From positions 372,001-436,000 of the forward strand of contig JANDJI010000003.1 in the NCBI GenBank assembly GCA_024331125.1: a stretch of 64,000 nt of DNA, written 5' to 3'. Made by a program: the position numbers and the translations under genes. The notes under the pieces were generated by a model that worked only from the letters and a program-made list of their open reading frames with translations, did no database searches and was not told the DNA's origin. Origin of the DNA: Nitrospira sp. Its GTDB lineage: Bacteria > Nitrospirota > Nitrospiria > Nitrospirales > Nitrospiraceae. Below are positions 15,299 through 25,026 of the stretch, piece after piece (the stretch's first letter is position 1; each line of letters begins with the position of its first letter).

Positions 15299-16924
15299 AT
15301 GACGACAGCCTCCGAGGATCGGGTCTCTTCGCTGGAGATCTACGACACCACTCTGCGCGACGGAGCCCAGGCGGAGGACGTCAGCTTCTCGGTGGACGAC
15401 AAAGTGCGGATCGCCCAGAAGCTCGACGAACTCGGCGTGCATTTCATCGAAGGCGGTTGGCCGGGAGCCAATCCAAAAGACATCGAATTTTTCAGGATCA
15501 TCAAAACGATTCCCCTAACGTACGCGACCGTCGTCGCGTTCGGTTCCACGAGGAAGGCGAGCAATCCCGTTCACAAGGATCGGAATCTGCAAGCCCTGCT
15601 GGCGGCGGACACGAGGACGATTACGCTGTTCGGAAAAAGCTGGCCGCTGCACGTGACCGACGCGCTCGGCATTTCGCTGGCAAAAAACCTCGAGTTGGTC
15701 GAAGACTCTATCGCCTATCTGCGGGAGAAGGGCCGGCGGGTATTTTACGACGCGGAGCACTTCTTCGACGGCTACAAGGAAAATCCGGAGTATGCGCTCA
15801 AGACCATCCAAAAGGCGGTGAAGGCCGGCGCGGAGAGGGTGATTCTCTGCGACACCAACGGCGGGACCATGCCGTGGGAAATCCGCAGGATTTGCGAGGT
15901 GGTCCGGCGCGAATGCCGGGTGCCGCTGGGGATTCATGCGCACAATGATTGCGACATGGCCGTCGCCAATTCACTGGTAGCCGTCGAAACCGGCATCGTG
16001 CAGGTTCAGGGGACGATCAACGGCATCGGCGAACGATGCGGGAATGCGAATCTCTGCTCGATCATTCCCAATCTGGAATTGAAGATGAAGCGGCGTGCGC
16101 TTCCGGATCGTCTGGAACACCTTAAGGACGTATCCGGGTTCGTGACGGAAATCGCCAACCTGATGCCGGACAAGCATCAACCCTACGTCGGCGACGCGGC
16201 GTTCGCCCATAAAGGAGGGGTGCACATCCACGCCGTGCTCAAAAACCCCGTGACGTATGAACACATCGATCCGACGACGGTCGGCAACCGGCAACGTGTT
16301 CTGGTGTCCGATAACGCGGGGCGCAGCGGTCTCTTGGAAAAAGTCGAAACTTATGGGATCAAACTTTCCAAAGATCACGCCAAGGTTCAGGAGCTGGTCA
16401 ATACCCTGAAGGAGCGTGAAAGCCAGGGCTATCAATTTGAAGGGGCGGAAGGGTCCTTCAAGCTGCTGATGCGCAAAGCGATGGGGAGCCACAAGCCGTC
16501 TTTCCAGCTCTTGGGTTTTCGGGTGATCGTCGAAAAGAAACAGGAGGACGGTCCCCCTCTGTCGGAAGCGACCGTCATGGTCAAAGTCGGCGACGTGGTT
16601 GAGCACACGGCGGCCGTGGGGGCCGGTCCGGTCAATGCCTTGGATCATGCCCTGCGCAAGTCTCTGGAGAAATTCTATCCGCAACTCAAAGAGGTGAAAC
16701 TCCTCGATTATAAGGTGCGCGTCCTGGCCGCGAATCAAGGGACTCAGTCCAAAGTCCGGGTCTTGATCGAATCGGGAGACCACAAAGACAAGTGGGGGAC
16801 GGTCGGTGTCTCCGAAAATATCATTGAGGCGAGTTGGCAGGCATTGGCCGACAGCATCGAATATAAATTGCTGTCCGCCGACGAGCGGAGCGAGGCCGGC
16901 ACCCCTTCGCATTATTTGTCTTGA
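15299..16924 (+). CDS. cimA: (R)-citramalate synthase
   Basis: The 541-residue enzyme condenses acetyl-CoA and pyruvate to citramalate, the first step of threonine-independent isoleucine synthesis. The HMGL-type TIM barrel has [20 protein letters not shown] and the metal-binding [12 protein letters not shown]. The later [11 protein letters not shown] and the C-terminal LeuA regulatory dimer domain (GEDGPP-like [14 protein letters not shown]) match the TIGR00977 citramalate synthase/LeuA-like subgroup rather than LeuA itself. The start was set near where homology begins; earlier ATGs at 15239 and 15182 also lack ribosome sites, so the N terminus is uncertain. It lies alone ahead of ihfA. It is probably feedback-inhibited by isoleucine through the C-terminal domain. 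Confidence 0.9.
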   Translation: MTTASEDRVSSLEIYDTTLRDGAQAEDVSFSVDDKVRIAQKLDELGVHFIEGGWPGANPKDIEFFRIIKTIPLTYATVVAFGSTRKASNPVHKDRNLQALLAADTRTITLFGKSWPLHVTDALGISLAKNLELVEDSIAYLREKGRRVFYDAEHFFDGYKENPEYALKTIQKAVKAGAERVILCDTNGGTMPWEIRRICEVVRRECRVPLGIHAHNDCDMAVANSLVAVETGIVQVQGTINGIGERCGNANLCSIIPNLELKMKRRALPDRLEHLKDVSGFVTEIANLMPDKHQPYVGDAAFAHKGGVHIHAVLKNPVTYEHIDPTTVGNRQRVLVSDNAGRSGLLEKVETYGIKLSKDHAKVQELVNTLKERESQGYQFEGAEGSFKLLMRKAMGSHKPSFQLLGFRVIVEKKQEDGPPLSEATVMVKVGDVVEHTAAVGAGPVNALDHALRKSLEKFYPQLKEVKLLDYKVRVLAANQGTQSKVRVLIESGDHKDKWGTVGVSENIIEASWQALADSIEYKLLSADERSEAGTPSHYLS

Positions 16925-17038
16925 CAGCCATCCTAACCTTCCGTAAATTCTGATGAAACTCCACGTTCACCCTGTTGGTTATCAGGGTGACTCATGAGAC
17001 CACGTTGGGGCTGAGGAGCGGGCGGCTGGAGGGTCGTT

Positions 17039-17314
17039 ATGAGAAAGGCGGACATTGCGAACGAAATCTTCAAGCAGGTAGGAATCCCGAAGAACGAGGC
17101 GGCCGACATCGTCGAACACGTGTTGAATCTTCTGAAGTCCGTGCTGCAAAAGGGAGAGTCGGTGAAGATCGCAGGGTTCGGAAATTTCGTCGTGCGAAAC
17201 AAGGGACCTCGCAAGGGTCGGAATCCTCGCACCGGAGAGGAAATCGGGATCACTCCGCGCCGAGTCGTGACCTTCAGACCGAGTCAAGTGTTTAAGAAGT
17301 ACGTGAACTCGTAG
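17039..17314 (+). CDS. ihfA: Integration host factor alpha-like DNA-binding protein
   Basis: The 91-residue protein is a full-length HU/IHF family member. The beta-arm region GRNPRTGEEIGITPRR carries the conserved Pro that intercalates and bends DNA, and KIAGFGNFVVR is the family core. KADIANEIFKQVG at the N terminus and FRPSQVFKKYVN at the end fit the alpha subunit. GGAGG lies upstream of the ATG. It is followed by a MerR-type regulator, an arrangement common after pheT in many bacteria, although pheST is not next to it here. IHF bends DNA at sigma-54 promoters, which is of interest given the pilin promoter at 28.1 kb. Confidence 0.92.
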   Translation: MRKADIANEIFKQVGIPKNEAADIVEHVLNLLKSVLQKGESVKIAGFGNFVVRNKGPRKGRNPRTGEEIGITPRRVVTFRPSQVFKKYVNS

Positions 17315-17506
17315 CAGGGTGCCGGAACGCCGCCGCCCGATTCGCTCTTCTCTTCCTCAGTGATGACCGAAAACGCCGCGTGGAAGGCGCGTTGTGCGTA
17401 CAGACGGCCCGCGCTCGTCGGTGGGTGTTCCAGGTACCCGGTGGTGCTCCAAGGCGGCTCGACAAAGTCGAATCGCACTCCGTAAGAAGAGAACAGAGGG
17501 CCGGTC

Positions 17507-17857
17507 ATGGGAGAAGAGCCCAGGCTGGGGAGCAAGATCTTCTATAAAATCGGAGAGGTCAGTCGACTGACGAAGGTCCCCGCTTACGTGCTTCGGTTCT
17601 GGGAATCGCAGTTCGCTTTCCTCAAGCCCAAAAAAAGCGGCGGCAATCAGCGGTTGTACGTTCAACGGGACATCGAGACGATCTTGGAAATCAAGCGCAT
17701 GCTCTATGAGGAAGGCCATACCTTGGAGGGAGTGAAGCGATACTGGGTCAGGCGCGCGAGAGCGTCCTCGCGGCCGTTGCCGCCCAGAGAGGTCGCCAAG
17801 AAACTCAGGGGCGACCTTCAGGCGATCGTAGACATTATCGACTCGCATTCTCGGTGA
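17507..17857 (+). CDS. MerR-family transcriptional regulator
   Basis: This 116-residue protein has a single N-terminal MerR winged helix ([20 protein letters not shown], with [14 protein letters not shown] as the wing) and a short coiled-coil helix but no effector domain. It is the short MerR type that commonly follows ihfA. GAGG precedes the ATG by eight bases. No metal-binding Cys is present, so it is not a metal sensor. It lies between ihfA and tRNA-Pro, 192 bases after ihfA. Its targets are unknown. Confidence 0.85.
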   Translation: MGEEPRLGSKIFYKIGEVSRLTKVPAYVLRFWESQFAFLKPKKSGGNQRLYVQRDIETILEIKRMLYEEGHTLEGVKRYWVRRARASSRPLPPREVAKKLRGDLQAIVDIIDSHSR

Positions 17858-17941
17858 GTGCGCGATGAGAAAGATGAGCTGGCCCATTGTATTTTCAGGG
17901 GCGCGTAAAGGACAATGCCGACACTGAAATGAACATCCAGT

Positions 17942-18018
17942 CGGGGCGTGGCGCAGCCCGGTAGCGCACTCGCTTGGGGTGCGAGTGGTCGTGGGTTCAA
18001 ATCCCGCCGCCCCGACCA
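17942..18018 (+). tRNA. tRNA-Pro (GGG anticodon)
   Basis: The 77 bases fold into a complete cloverleaf with CCA encoded. The acceptor stem CGGGGCG pairs with CGCCCCG, the D stem GCGC with GCGC, the anticodon stem CTCGC with GCGAG around loop TTGGGGT (anticodon GGG), and the T stem GTGGG with CCCGC around TTCAAAT. It reads proline CCC codons and CCU by wobble. A rho-independent terminator follows at 18091. Confidence 0.95.
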
Positions 18019-18090
18019 ACGATGTGAGGCGTTGAGTGTCGATCGGAAGAGTCGATGCTCAGGCCGTTCACCAGTTCCCGTCAACGCACG

Positions 18091-18114
18091 AGTCGCCGTC
18101 TGGCGGCTTTTTTC
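18091..18114 (+). terminator. Rho-independent terminator after tRNA-Pro
   Basis: AGTCGCC and GGCGGCT pair (seven pairs, one a G-T wobble) around loop GTCT, followed directly by a run of six T. It ends the tRNA transcript 14 bases before the surE start, which implies that surE has its own promoter or is reached by read-through. Confidence 0.85.
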
Positions 18115-18127
18115 TTGTATCGGAGCC

Positions 18128-18937
18128 ATGCGCATCCTTGTGACCAATGATGACGGCATTCAATCGGCCGGTCTCATGGCGCTGGCCGAGGCCATGGCGA
18201 AACTCGGCGAGGTGTGGATCGTCGCTCCGGATCGCGAACGGACGGCCGTGGCCCACGCGGTGACTCTTCACAAACCCTTGCGGGTTCATCCTCTCGGCAA
18301 ACGAACCTATTCCGTCAGCGGCACGCCGGTCGATTGCGTCAACTTGGCGGTTTTGAAAATCATGCCGGAACCGCCCCGACTGGTTGTCTCCGGAATCAAC
18401 CGCGGGGTGAACCTGGGCGATGACGTGCTCTATTCGGGAACCGTGTCCGCCGCCGTGGAGGGAACGATCCTGGGGGTGGCGTCGATGGCCGTGTCGCAAG
18501 AGGGACGGGATCGGTTTCGTTTTGAGGTCGGGGCATACTTTTCGGCCCGCGTCGCGCGTCTGATTCTTGAGAAAGGCGTCCCGGAAGAGACACTCCTCAA
18601 CCTGAACATTCCGGATCGTCCGCTTCGGTCCATCGCAGGCGTTCGCGTCACGGCTCTCAGTCGCAGGCGATTCGATAACCCGATCATCGAAAAAGTCGAT
18701 CCCCATGGGCGTACCTATTATTGGATCGCCGGGACCCGTCTTTCTTGGAGTCGCAGCAAAGATTCGGATCATGAGGCGATCGCTGAAGGAGCCGTCTCCT
18801 TGACCCCCCTCCGTCTCGATACGACGAATTATGGCGTGCTGGACCGTTTCCGAACATGGGAGTCCGAGCTGCGGAGCCGGAGCAGTCGATCACGGGGTTC
18901 CGTGTCGGGGCGGTCGAAGGGGCGGAGCCGATCATGA
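18128..18937 (+). CDS. surE: 5'/3'-nucleotidase SurE
   Basis: The 269-residue protein is the survival protein SurE, a metal-dependent nucleoside monophosphate phosphatase. [15 protein letters not shown] holds the metal-binding Asp pair at the N terminus. [18 protein letters not shown] contains the Asn and Ser that complete the active site, and SGTPVDCVN is conserved. The start ATG opens directly into the conserved strand; the longer open frame runs back across tRNA-Pro and is not real. The C terminus is an Arg- and Ser-rich tail of about 20 residues beyond the fold. The stop overlaps the dedA start (ATGA). Confidence 0.92.
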   Translation: MRILVTNDDGIQSAGLMALAEAMAKLGEVWIVAPDRERTAVAHAVTLHKPLRVHPLGKRTYSVSGTPVDCVNLAVLKIMPEPPRLVVSGINRGVNLGDDVLYSGTVSAAVEGTILGVASMAVSQEGRDRFRFEVGAYFSARVARLILEKGVPEETLLNLNIPDRPLRSIAGVRVTALSRRRFDNPIIEKVDPHGRTYYWIAGTRLSWSRSKDSDHEAIAEGAVSLTPLRLDTTNYGVLDRFRTWESELRSRSSRSRGSVSGRSKGRSRS

Positions 18938-19575
18938 TCGGACAGGCCATCGAATGGATTCTTGCCGAACTCAGCACGTTCGTCATCGAGACGATTTCGC
19001 TGTTCGGCTACACCGGGATTGTGATCACGATGGCCATCGAAAGCGCCTGTATCCCCCTGCCGAGCGAAATCATCATGCCCTTCTCCGGCTATCTTGTGGG
19101 GACCGGCCAATTCACGATGCTGGGGGTGACACTCGCCGGATCCGTCGGCAACGTCATCGGGTCGATCGTCGCCTACTGGGCCGGTGTGTGGGGCGGCCGG
19201 CCGTTCGTCGAACGGTACGGACGATACGTGCTGATCTCCCGCCATGATCTCGATGTGGCCGATCGGTGGTTCGCCAAATACGGAGAAGCCGCGGTGCTGT
19301 TCAGCCGGATGTTGCCCGTCGTGCGGACCTTTATCTCGTTGCCGGCCGGCATCGCTCGGATGAATTTCCCTCGGTTCGTCCTCTTCACGTTCGTGGGCGC
19401 CCTTCCGTGGTGCTATCTGCTCGCCTATATCGGAGTGCGTATGGGCGAGGAGTGGGACAGTCTTCGTGAGTATTTCCATCAATTCGACGTGATCATCGGA
19501 TTGTTCCTGGCGCTGGCCCTCGGATACTTCCTATGGTCGCACTGGCCGCGGCGTCGCGTTGAATCCGGACGATAA
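18934..19575 (+). CDS. DedA-family membrane protein
   Basis: The 213-residue inner-membrane protein belongs to the DedA/SNARE-associated family, proposed undecaprenyl-phosphate or phospholipid transporters. Family marks are ESACIPLPSEIIMPFSGY (the conserved acidic residue in a re-entrant loop), GSVGNVIGSIVAYWAG, and FSRMLPVVRTFISLPAGIAR, which carries the essential Arg. Four to five hydrophobic segments are visible. It is coupled to surE by an ATGA overlap and followed four bases later by cysS. Confidence 0.9.
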   Translation: MIGQAIEWILAELSTFVIETISLFGYTGIVITMAIESACIPLPSEIIMPFSGYLVGTGQFTMLGVTLAGSVGNVIGSIVAYWAGVWGGRPFVERYGRYVLISRHDLDVADRWFAKYGEAAVLFSRMLPVVRTFISLPAGIARMNFPRFVLFTFVGALPWCYLLAYIGVRMGEEWDSLREYFHQFDVIIGLFLALALGYFLWSHWPRRRVESGR

Positions 19576-19579
19576 GCCC

Positions 19580-21049
19580 ATGCTTCATCTTTTTAACACC
19601 CTGACGGGAAAGCGGGAGCCGTTCAAGCCGTTCGAACCCCGAAAAGTCGGGATGTACGTCTGTGGGGTGACCGTCTACGACTATTGCCACATCGGCCACG
19701 CGCGGAGCGCGCTGGTCTTCGACGTCTTGCGACGGTATTTGGAATACAGCGGCTACACCGTGACGTTCGTGAAAAACTTCACCGACGTGGACGATAAGAT
19801 CATCAAGCGGGCTCACGAGCAGGGGGTGACGTGCGAGACGATCACAAAGAAGTATATCGAGGCCTATTATGAAGATATGGGGAAGCTGGGCATCAGGCGC
19901 GCGACGGAGGAGCCCAAGGCCACGGAGCATATCGAGGAGATCATTCGACTGACGGAGGCCCTGATTGACAAAGGGTTGGCCTACGTTGTGGACGGCGACG
20001 TGTATTTCCAGGTCGCCCACTATCCGGCCTATGGACGACTTTCCAAACGGCGGCTGGAAGACCTCCAGGCCGGCGCTCGCGTGGAGGTCGACGAGCGCAA
20101 ACGTCATCCGATGGATTTCGCCCTCTGGAAACGCAGCAAGGAGGGCGAGCCATCCTGGGCCAGTCCATGGGGGCCGGGCCGGCCCGGTTGGCACATCGAA
20201 TGTTCCGCGATGTCGATCAAACATCTGGGGGAGACGTTTGACATTCACGGCGGGGGAATGGATCTCGTCTTCCCGCACCATGAAAACGAGATCGCTCAAT
20301 CCTGCGGAGCGACGGGCAAGGAATTCGCCCGGTTCTGGGTGCACAACGGCTTCGTCCAGATCAATCAGGAGAAGATGTCGAAGTCGCTCGGCAACTTCTT
20401 CACGATCCGTGAGATCTTCGCCAAGTCCGACTGGCCGGAGCCGGTCACGGGAGAAGTCCTCCGCTATTTTCTGTTGTCCACCCAGTATCGCGGGCCGGTG
20501 GATTTTTCAGACCGGGCGATGAAAGAGGCAAAGAACGCCCTGAACGGATTCTATGACCTGTTCGAGCGGCTGAAGGAGCCGAACGATTCACAGGCGGAAG
20601 GCGACGGTGTGCTCGCGGCCGTCATCGAGCAAGCAACGGCATCGTTCGTTCGGGCGATGGACGATGATCTCAACACCCCCATGGCTCTTGCGGCGTTGCA
20701 GGGATTGCGCGGCGAGATCAACAAGTTGCTCGAAAAAGGATTGTCGACTCAAGGGCGAACGCGGGCCAGAGAAGCCTTCCGCTCGCTCGGCGACGTGCTG
20801 GGATTGTTTCAGTTGAATGCGTGGCAGTTCGGAGACTCTTCGGCCGGCGCGGTTCCGTCTCAAGCCGGCGGCGTGCCGGCCGAGCAAGCCGCGTTGACCG
20901 ATGAAGAGATCGACCGCCTGTTGATGGAACGGCGAGAGGCTCGCGCCCAAAAGAATTTCAAACGGGCCGACGAGATTCGTCGGTCGCTCGCGGCTCAAGG
21001 CATCATGATCGAGGACAAGCCCGATGGGACAAGCCGGTGGAAACGCTGA
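19580..21049 (+). CDS. cysS: Cysteinyl-tRNA synthetase
   Basis: The 489-residue enzyme charges tRNA-Cys. The Rossmann catalytic domain has [16 protein letters not shown] (the HIGH motif and a zinc-binding Cys), HIECSAMS and HHENEIAQS (further zinc ligands), and KMSKSLGN. The anticodon-binding helical domain follows, ending in [17 protein letters not shown]. The ATG at 19580 was chosen because homology starts at [10 protein letters not shown]; a TTG seven codons earlier overlaps dedA and is less likely. Between the helical domain and the C-terminal part there is a short Ala/Gly-rich insert. The stop overlaps the rlmB start by 26 bases. Confidence 0.95.
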   Translation: MLHLFNTLTGKREPFKPFEPRKVGMYVCGVTVYDYCHIGHARSALVFDVLRRYLEYSGYTVTFVKNFTDVDDKIIKRAHEQGVTCETITKKYIEAYYEDMGKLGIRRATEEPKATEHIEEIIRLTEALIDKGLAYVVDGDVYFQVAHYPAYGRLSKRRLEDLQAGARVEVDERKRHPMDFALWKRSKEGEPSWASPWGPGRPGWHIECSAMSIKHLGETFDIHGGGMDLVFPHHENEIAQSCGATGKEFARFWVHNGFVQINQEKMSKSLGNFFTIREIFAKSDWPEPVTGEVLRYFLLSTQYRGPVDFSDRAMKEAKNALNGFYDLFERLKEPNDSQAEGDGVLAAVIEQATASFVRAMDDDLNTPMALAALQGLRGEINKLLEKGLSTQGRTRAREAFRSLGDVLGLFQLNAWQFGDSSAGAVPSQAGGVPAEQAALTDEEIDRLLMERREARAQKNFKRADEIRRSLAAQGIMIEDKPDGTSRWKR

Positions 21050-21857
21050 CGGGCGGGAAATCCTTTACGGATTGCACGCGGTTCGGGAGGCGATACGGGC
21101 CGGCGCGCGGCCGCTTCGAAGGGTCTTGGTGCTGCGGACGGATCGGCAGTTCGGCGATCTCGTAAAGGCCGCCAAGGCCAAGCACGTTCCCGTCCACGTC
21201 GAGCCTCCCGCGGTCTTCCATCGGCTCGTTCCCCATGGCAAACACCAAGGGGTCATCGCCTTCGTCGCGGCCAAGTCCTACAGCACGACCGACGACATTG
21301 TGAAGCAAGCTCGCGCGAAGGGCGAGCCGCCCCTTCTTCTCCTGCTCGACGGAGTCGAGGACCCCCATAACCTGGGCGCGGCGTTACGGACCGCGGAGGC
21401 GGCCGGTGTCCACGGGGTCTTCATTCCGGAGCGGCGGGCGGTCGGCCTGACCTCGGTGGTCGCCAAAGCATCGGCGGGCGCCATCGACCATGTGGCGGTC
21501 TGTCAAGTCACGAACCTGACCCGTCTCATTGGCGATCTCAAAGAAGAGGGGATCTGGGTCTACGCAGTGGAATCGACCGCGACGACGCGCTACGCCGCCG
21601 TTGACATGACGGGCTCCGTTGCGTTCGTCTTTGGAGGAGAAGGGGAGGGGATTAGACCGGGCGTGCTGAAGGCCTGCGACGGGCGCATCAGCATCCCGAT
21701 GAAAGGCCGAGTTGCGTCGTTGAACGTGTCGGCCGCCGTCGCCGTCGTTCTCTATGAGGCCGTGCGACAGCGAGGATGGAACAAGCCGGTTCCACGGTCA
21801 CTTGATTTTGAGCATGCCTCCTTCGATCGCGGCTTTGAGCAGTTGGGCGGTGTTTGA
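21024..21857 (+). CDS. rlmB: 23S rRNA (guanosine-2'-O-)-methyltransferase RlmB
   Basis: The 277-residue SpoU/TrmH-family enzyme has an N-terminal substrate-binding domain (ILYGLHAVREAIRAG) and a SPOUT knot domain with motif 1 DPHNLGAALRTAEAAG, motif 2 FVFGGEGEGIRPG and motif 3 SIPMKGRVASLNVSAAVAV. It 2'-O-methylates a guanosine in 23S rRNA. It is commonly next to cysS, as here, and starts inside cysS. The last 20 or so residues extend past the usual family end, and this tail is encoded opposite the 3' end of the convergent LuxR-type gene (60-base overlap). Confidence 0.9.
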   Translation: MGQAGGNADGREILYGLHAVREAIRAGARPLRRVLVLRTDRQFGDLVKAAKAKHVPVHVEPPAVFHRLVPHGKHQGVIAFVAAKSYSTTDDIVKQARAKGEPPLLLLLDGVEDPHNLGAALRTAEAAGVHGVFIPERRAVGLTSVVAKASAGAIDHVAVCQVTNLTRLIGDLKEEGIWVYAVESTATTRYAAVDMTGSVAFVFGGEGEGIRPGVLKACDGRISIPMKGRVASLNVSAAVAVVLYEAVRQRGWNKPVPRSLDFEHASFDRGFEQLGGV

Positions 21858-22073
21858 GACGCGCATTTTTTTCATCATGTTGGAGCGGTGAGCCTCGACG
21901 GTTTTCACGCTGATCTTGAGTCGCTGGCCGATCTCCCTATTCTTGAAACCGGCCCAAATCAGTTCGAGAATTTCCTGTTCACGCGCGGTGAGCGATTCCG
22001 GTCGCTTTGCCCGGGGTGGCGGTTCGAGATCCGCCGGCCTTCGGACCCTGGGCCTTCCGTTTGCCTTGGGCAT
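21798..22073 (-). CDS. Stand-alone LuxR-type HTH protein
   Basis: The 91-residue protein is essentially one LuxR/GerE helix-turn-helix (LTAREQEILELIWAGFKNRE and ISVKTVEAHRSNMMKKM) after a 25-residue basic, Pro-rich N-terminal tail. There is no receiver, autoinducer or PAS domain. It may act as an orphan regulator like short NarL-type HTH proteins. GGAG lies about 11 bases before the ATG. The gene converges on rlmB with a 60-base overlap of coding sequence. An AT-rich 5' region of 220 bases separates it from pilD, so it could regulate the adjacent pilus cluster; that is inference from position. Confidence 0.82.
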   Translation of the reverse strand: MPKANGRPRVRRPADLEPPPRAKRPESLTAREQEILELIWAGFKNREIGQRLKISVKTVEAHRSNMMKKMRVSNTAQLLKAAIEGGMLKIK

Positions 22074-22299
22074 AATGATCGGTTCTCCTTTGATCCACAG
22101 AAGTTTTGGATATACTGTTCGTCGAGCAGCGAGCTGCCGACACCCCCTTGTTACAGAATTATAAAAACCCTTACAGGGTAAAGTAAATCGAGGCCGTTAA
22201 GCTCCGGTAATTCTACGTATTTTATTTTGGATAGAGATGGGCGTATGAGCGGGTGTGGCAGGTCGGAGATCTTAGACGTGTGCACATGAGGTTTTGCCG

Positions 22300-23070
22300 A
22301 TGCTCGCGTGGTATGTGATTGCCGGCCTCATTGGCTCATTGGTCGGGAGCTTCCTGAACGTGTGCATCTATCGATTGCCAAGGCGCGAATCGATCGTGTG
22401 GCCCGGCTCTCACTGCCCCGCCTGTTCACACCCCATCGCCTGGTACGACAATATTCCGCTGGCGAGCTATCTCGTGCTTGTCGGCCGCTGTCGATCCTGT
22501 TCCATACCCATCCCGTGGCGCTATCCGGTCGTGGAGGGCCTCAATGCGGCGGGCTACATCGTGTTGCTCTGGTACTTCGGCCTCGGATGGCCTACCGCCG
22601 CGTATGCCCTGCTCTATTCTTCGCTTCTCGTCGTAGCCGGAACGGACCTGTCGCACAAGATCATTCCAAACGCAATCACACTGCCTGGCACGGCGGTCGG
22701 TCTTCTCAGTTCCGCAACCGTCCTGTCGACCGGCTTGGTGAACGGGCTTATCGGGATGCTGGTCGGCGGGGGGCTCTTGTGGTTGCTCGCCTGGCTCAGC
22801 CCCTACCTGTTCGGGAAGGAAGGAATGGGCGGAGGTGATATCAAGCTAATGGCTATGATCGGAGCCTTTCTCGGTTGGAAGCCGGCGCTTGTGACGATCA
22901 TGATGGGATCATTGCTCGGCTCCCTGGTCGGGCTGACGCTGATCGGCACGCGCGTGATTTCTCGGCAGGACTACATTCCATTCGGTCCCTTCCTCGTCTG
23001 CGGAGCCTTGATCGCCCTGTTCTTCGGACAACCTCTGTTGAACTGGTATCAAGGATTGCTCTTGGGATAA
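22300..23070 (+). CDS. pilD: Prepilin peptidase / N-methyltransferase
   Basis: The 256-residue inner-membrane aspartic protease cleaves and N-methylates type IV prepilins and pseudopilins. The cytoplasmic loop has zinc-binding C39-x2-C42 and C64-x2-C67. The catalytic Asp residues are D116 (GTDLSHKIIPN) and D180 (GMGGGDIKLM). About seven hydrophobic segments match the family, and length is slightly short of PilD. The start ATG at 22300 has GAGG eight bases upstream; a TTG two codons earlier is less likely. It heads the first pilus gene set and is followed by pseudopilin-like genes that it presumably processes. Confidence 0.93.
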   Translation: MLAWYVIAGLIGSLVGSFLNVCIYRLPRRESIVWPGSHCPACSHPIAWYDNIPLASYLVLVGRCRSCSIPIPWRYPVVEGLNAAGYIVLLWYFGLGWPTAAYALLYSSLLVVAGTDLSHKIIPNAITLPGTAVGLLSSATVLSTGLVNGLIGMLVGGGLLWLLAWLSPYLFGKEGMGGGDIKLMAMIGAFLGWKPALVTIMMGSLLGSLVGLTLIGTRVISRQDYIPFGPFLVCGALIALFFGQPLLNWYQGLLLG

Positions 23071-23360
23071 CGCTCCCCGGCGCCTGCTCCAAGACGTTGT
23101 GCTTCATCCTGTATCTCTTCCTCACCCACCTGTATCCGAATTGTTGCCGGGAAGAAGGAACGTCGTGTCCAAGTCGGTGCCCTCGCCATGTGGGATTCCT
23201 CGCCGAACCGGCACAACCCTCCCATAATCTCGATAGTTTGACGAAAAGCCCATCGCGATCGGGTCTCGCCATCGCTCAAAAAAACTGAGAGAAACCGGTC
23301 GGCATACAGTTTGAGAAGGGAGTGTGCCGAACGTGCATTTCTCGGCGGCAGTGGGGTTCC

Positions 23361-23792
23361 ATGACCCAACAAGGCAAAACGCTGTTAGAATTGATCGTCA
23401 CGCTCGCCGTGCTCGGCGTCCTCTCGGCTTTGGCCGGGCCGAACCTCGCCCATGTGTACGCGCAGATGCAGCTCCAAACCGTGACGACGGAAGTCGCCTC
23501 GGAATTGCGGTTGGCAAGACAGTTGGCGATCACCCGCCGCGACAGAGTGATGGTGACGTTGGTGCGGGAAAGAGAATCGCTGGAGGTCGGATTTCTTCAG
23601 GAGCCGAACGTACACCATGTGTATCACTACGGGCGGAGGGGCGTGGCGATCGATGAACCGAGCGGCGGAGACCGCGTCGTGTTCTATCCGAGCGGTCGGA
23701 CCGCAACGGCCACCACGATTCGTTTGCGGAGCAAAGAAGGACGCACGAGGGAAGTGACGGTGGGATTCAACGGGCGGGTGGCTGTCAGATGA
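23361..23792 (+). CDS. GspH/FimT-type pseudopilin
   Basis: The 143-residue protein has a very short leader (MTQQG) and the cleavage site G-KTLLEL with the Glu at +5, then a hydrophobic helix. Lys instead of an aromatic or Met at +1 is unusual. The rest, with ELRLARQLAITRRDRVMVTL and a C-terminal beta part ending GFNGRVAVR, fits the GspH/FimT minor pilin domain. A 290-base intergenic stretch after pilD precedes it and holds no gene I can support. It overlaps the next gene by ATGA. It probably helps initiate pilus or pseudopilus assembly. Confidence 0.82.
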   Translation: MTQQGKTLLELIVTLAVLGVLSALAGPNLAHVYAQMQLQTVTTEVASELRLARQLAITRRDRVMVTLVRERESLEVGFLQEPNVHHVYHYGRRGVAIDEPSGGDRVVFYPSGRTATATTIRLRSKEGRTREVTVGFNGRVAVR

Positions 23793-24283
23793 CGCAGATG
23801 ACGCGGAAGCGAGAAGAGGGCGGCCTGTTGCTGGAAACGATGATCGCCGCCGTGATCGCCGGCATCGCGTTCGCGGGAACGATGGGCGCCGTGGAGGTCG
23901 CGGTCCGGTTCGTCCGTCACGCGGACTTGACGACCAAGGCGCAATCGGTCGTTCAGTCCAGATTGGAGGAGAAACGCTCGGTCGGCTGGAAATTTCTGTT
24001 GGAGGAGGATTCCGATCGAGACGGCGAGCCGGACACGGTGATGAGAGACGACGGTCTGGGGGCCGATCAGGCGGCGGGGGATGGAATCTATTCCGCCACG
24101 GCCGACCACGATGGGCTGACCGAAGTCTGGACGATCGAAGCGAATCGTCCCGGCCCGCTCGCGTCGGCCGGCGCGGTGACCGTCCGATCGATCGTCACGT
24201 TTGAGGGGCCGAACGGCCGACGGGAACTGCGCATGGAGACGATCAGGGCGAATCCGGTGTTCGTCGGAAGCTCGCAACGGTGA
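23789..24283 (+). CDS. PilV-like pseudopilin
   Basis: The 164-residue protein has leader EEG and cleavage site G-GLLLET with Glu at +5 in a hydrophobic N-terminal helix. The following region has VVQSRLEEKRSVGWKFL, which fits PilV/GspI minor pilins, then a stretch DSDRDGEPDTVMRDDG that resembles a calcium-binding or Asp-rich loop. It is coupled to the upstream GspH-like gene by ATGA and precedes a PilW-like gene. Sequence divergence from typical PilV is large, so the subtype is uncertain. Confidence 0.72.
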   Translation: MTQMTRKREEGGLLLETMIAAVIAGIAFAGTMGAVEVAVRFVRHADLTTKAQSVVQSRLEEKRSVGWKFLLEEDSDRDGEPDTVMRDDGLGADQAAGDGIYSATADHDGLTEVWTIEANRPGPLASAGAVTVRSIVTFEGPNGRRELRMETIRANPVFVGSSQR

Positions 24284-24318
24284 ATGAGAACATGAGTGCG
24301 TAGAAAGGCGCGAGAATC

Positions 24319-25026
24319 ATGGGAAGCCGTCTCTCCGACCCAAGCGGCCTGTGTTTAACCGAATTGATGATCGGCATGGCCGCCGCTCTTCTCATCCTCG
24401 CCGCCTCTCTGGAAGTTCTGTATCTGGGGCAAAAGGCGGTCGGAGCCGGCAGCCGGAAAATCGCGCAGCAGCAGGACCGCCGACTCGGTTTGGAAGTGTT
24501 CGAGCAGGAAGTGCGTCTGGCCACGCCGGAATCCTTGCTGGTGATCGGTCGGGATACCGTGGAATTTTCGGCGAACGTCCATGCCCGGCACACCAATATC
24601 ACGGCGCCCGTGGAACAGGGGCAAACGGCTCTCCCCGTGCTTGATGGAAGAAACTGGGAAAGAGGCAAATTTGTGAAGCTCTGCGCAGAACGACGCTGTG
24701 AAACCCATCGCCTTGCCCGTGACGGTCAGCGAAGCCAGTTGTTCCTGGAGAGCCCGGTGAGCGGTTCGTATTCCATCGGTGCCTCCGTCGAAATGCGGAA
24801 CCGCGTCACCTATTACACAAGGACCGGAGGACCGGTCAGGCTGATGCGCATGGTTGACGGAGGTGCCGGTGCGTTGATCGCCGATTTGAAGGCGGTGAGG
24901 TTTTTCTATCGGGACCAGATGGGGCTGGCAACGAACGATCCGTCGGCGGTGGCCCGCGTCATCATAGAGATCGAGCCGACCGATTCCTCGCGGGTCGAAC
25001 GACGAACGGTGGCGCTCCGATCGTGA
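24319..25026 (+). CDS. PilW-like pseudopilin
   Basis: The 235-residue protein has leader DPSG, cleavage site G-LCLTEL with Glu at +5 and the helix MIGMAAALLILAASLEVLYL. The C-terminal half is beta-rich, with one Cys pair (LCAERRCE), and VRFFYRDQMG is typical of PilW/GspJ-type minor pilins. It overlaps the downstream gene (GTGA), so it is coupled. It belongs to the pilD-linked set of four pseudopilin-like genes ahead of the ATPase. Confidence 0.75.
   Translation: MGSRLSDPSGLCLTELMIGMAAALLILAASLEVLYLGQKAVGAGSRKIAQQQDRRLGLEVFEQEVRLATPESLLVIGRDTVEFSANVHARHTNITAPVEQGQTALPVLDGRNWERGKFVKLCAERRCETHRLARDGQRSQLFLESPVSGSYSIGASVEMRNRVTYYTRTGGPVRLMRMVDGGAGALIADLKAVRFFYRDQMGLATNDPSAVARVIIEIEPTDSSRVERRTVALRS

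Noticed and set aside
17948..18127. Upstream extension of surE to 17948
   Set aside because: It would read through tRNA-Pro and its terminator; SurE homology starts exactly at 18128.
22254..22272. TGGCAGG-type sequence before pilD as a sigma-54 promoter
   Set aside because: The -12 element GC is missing at the required spacing.
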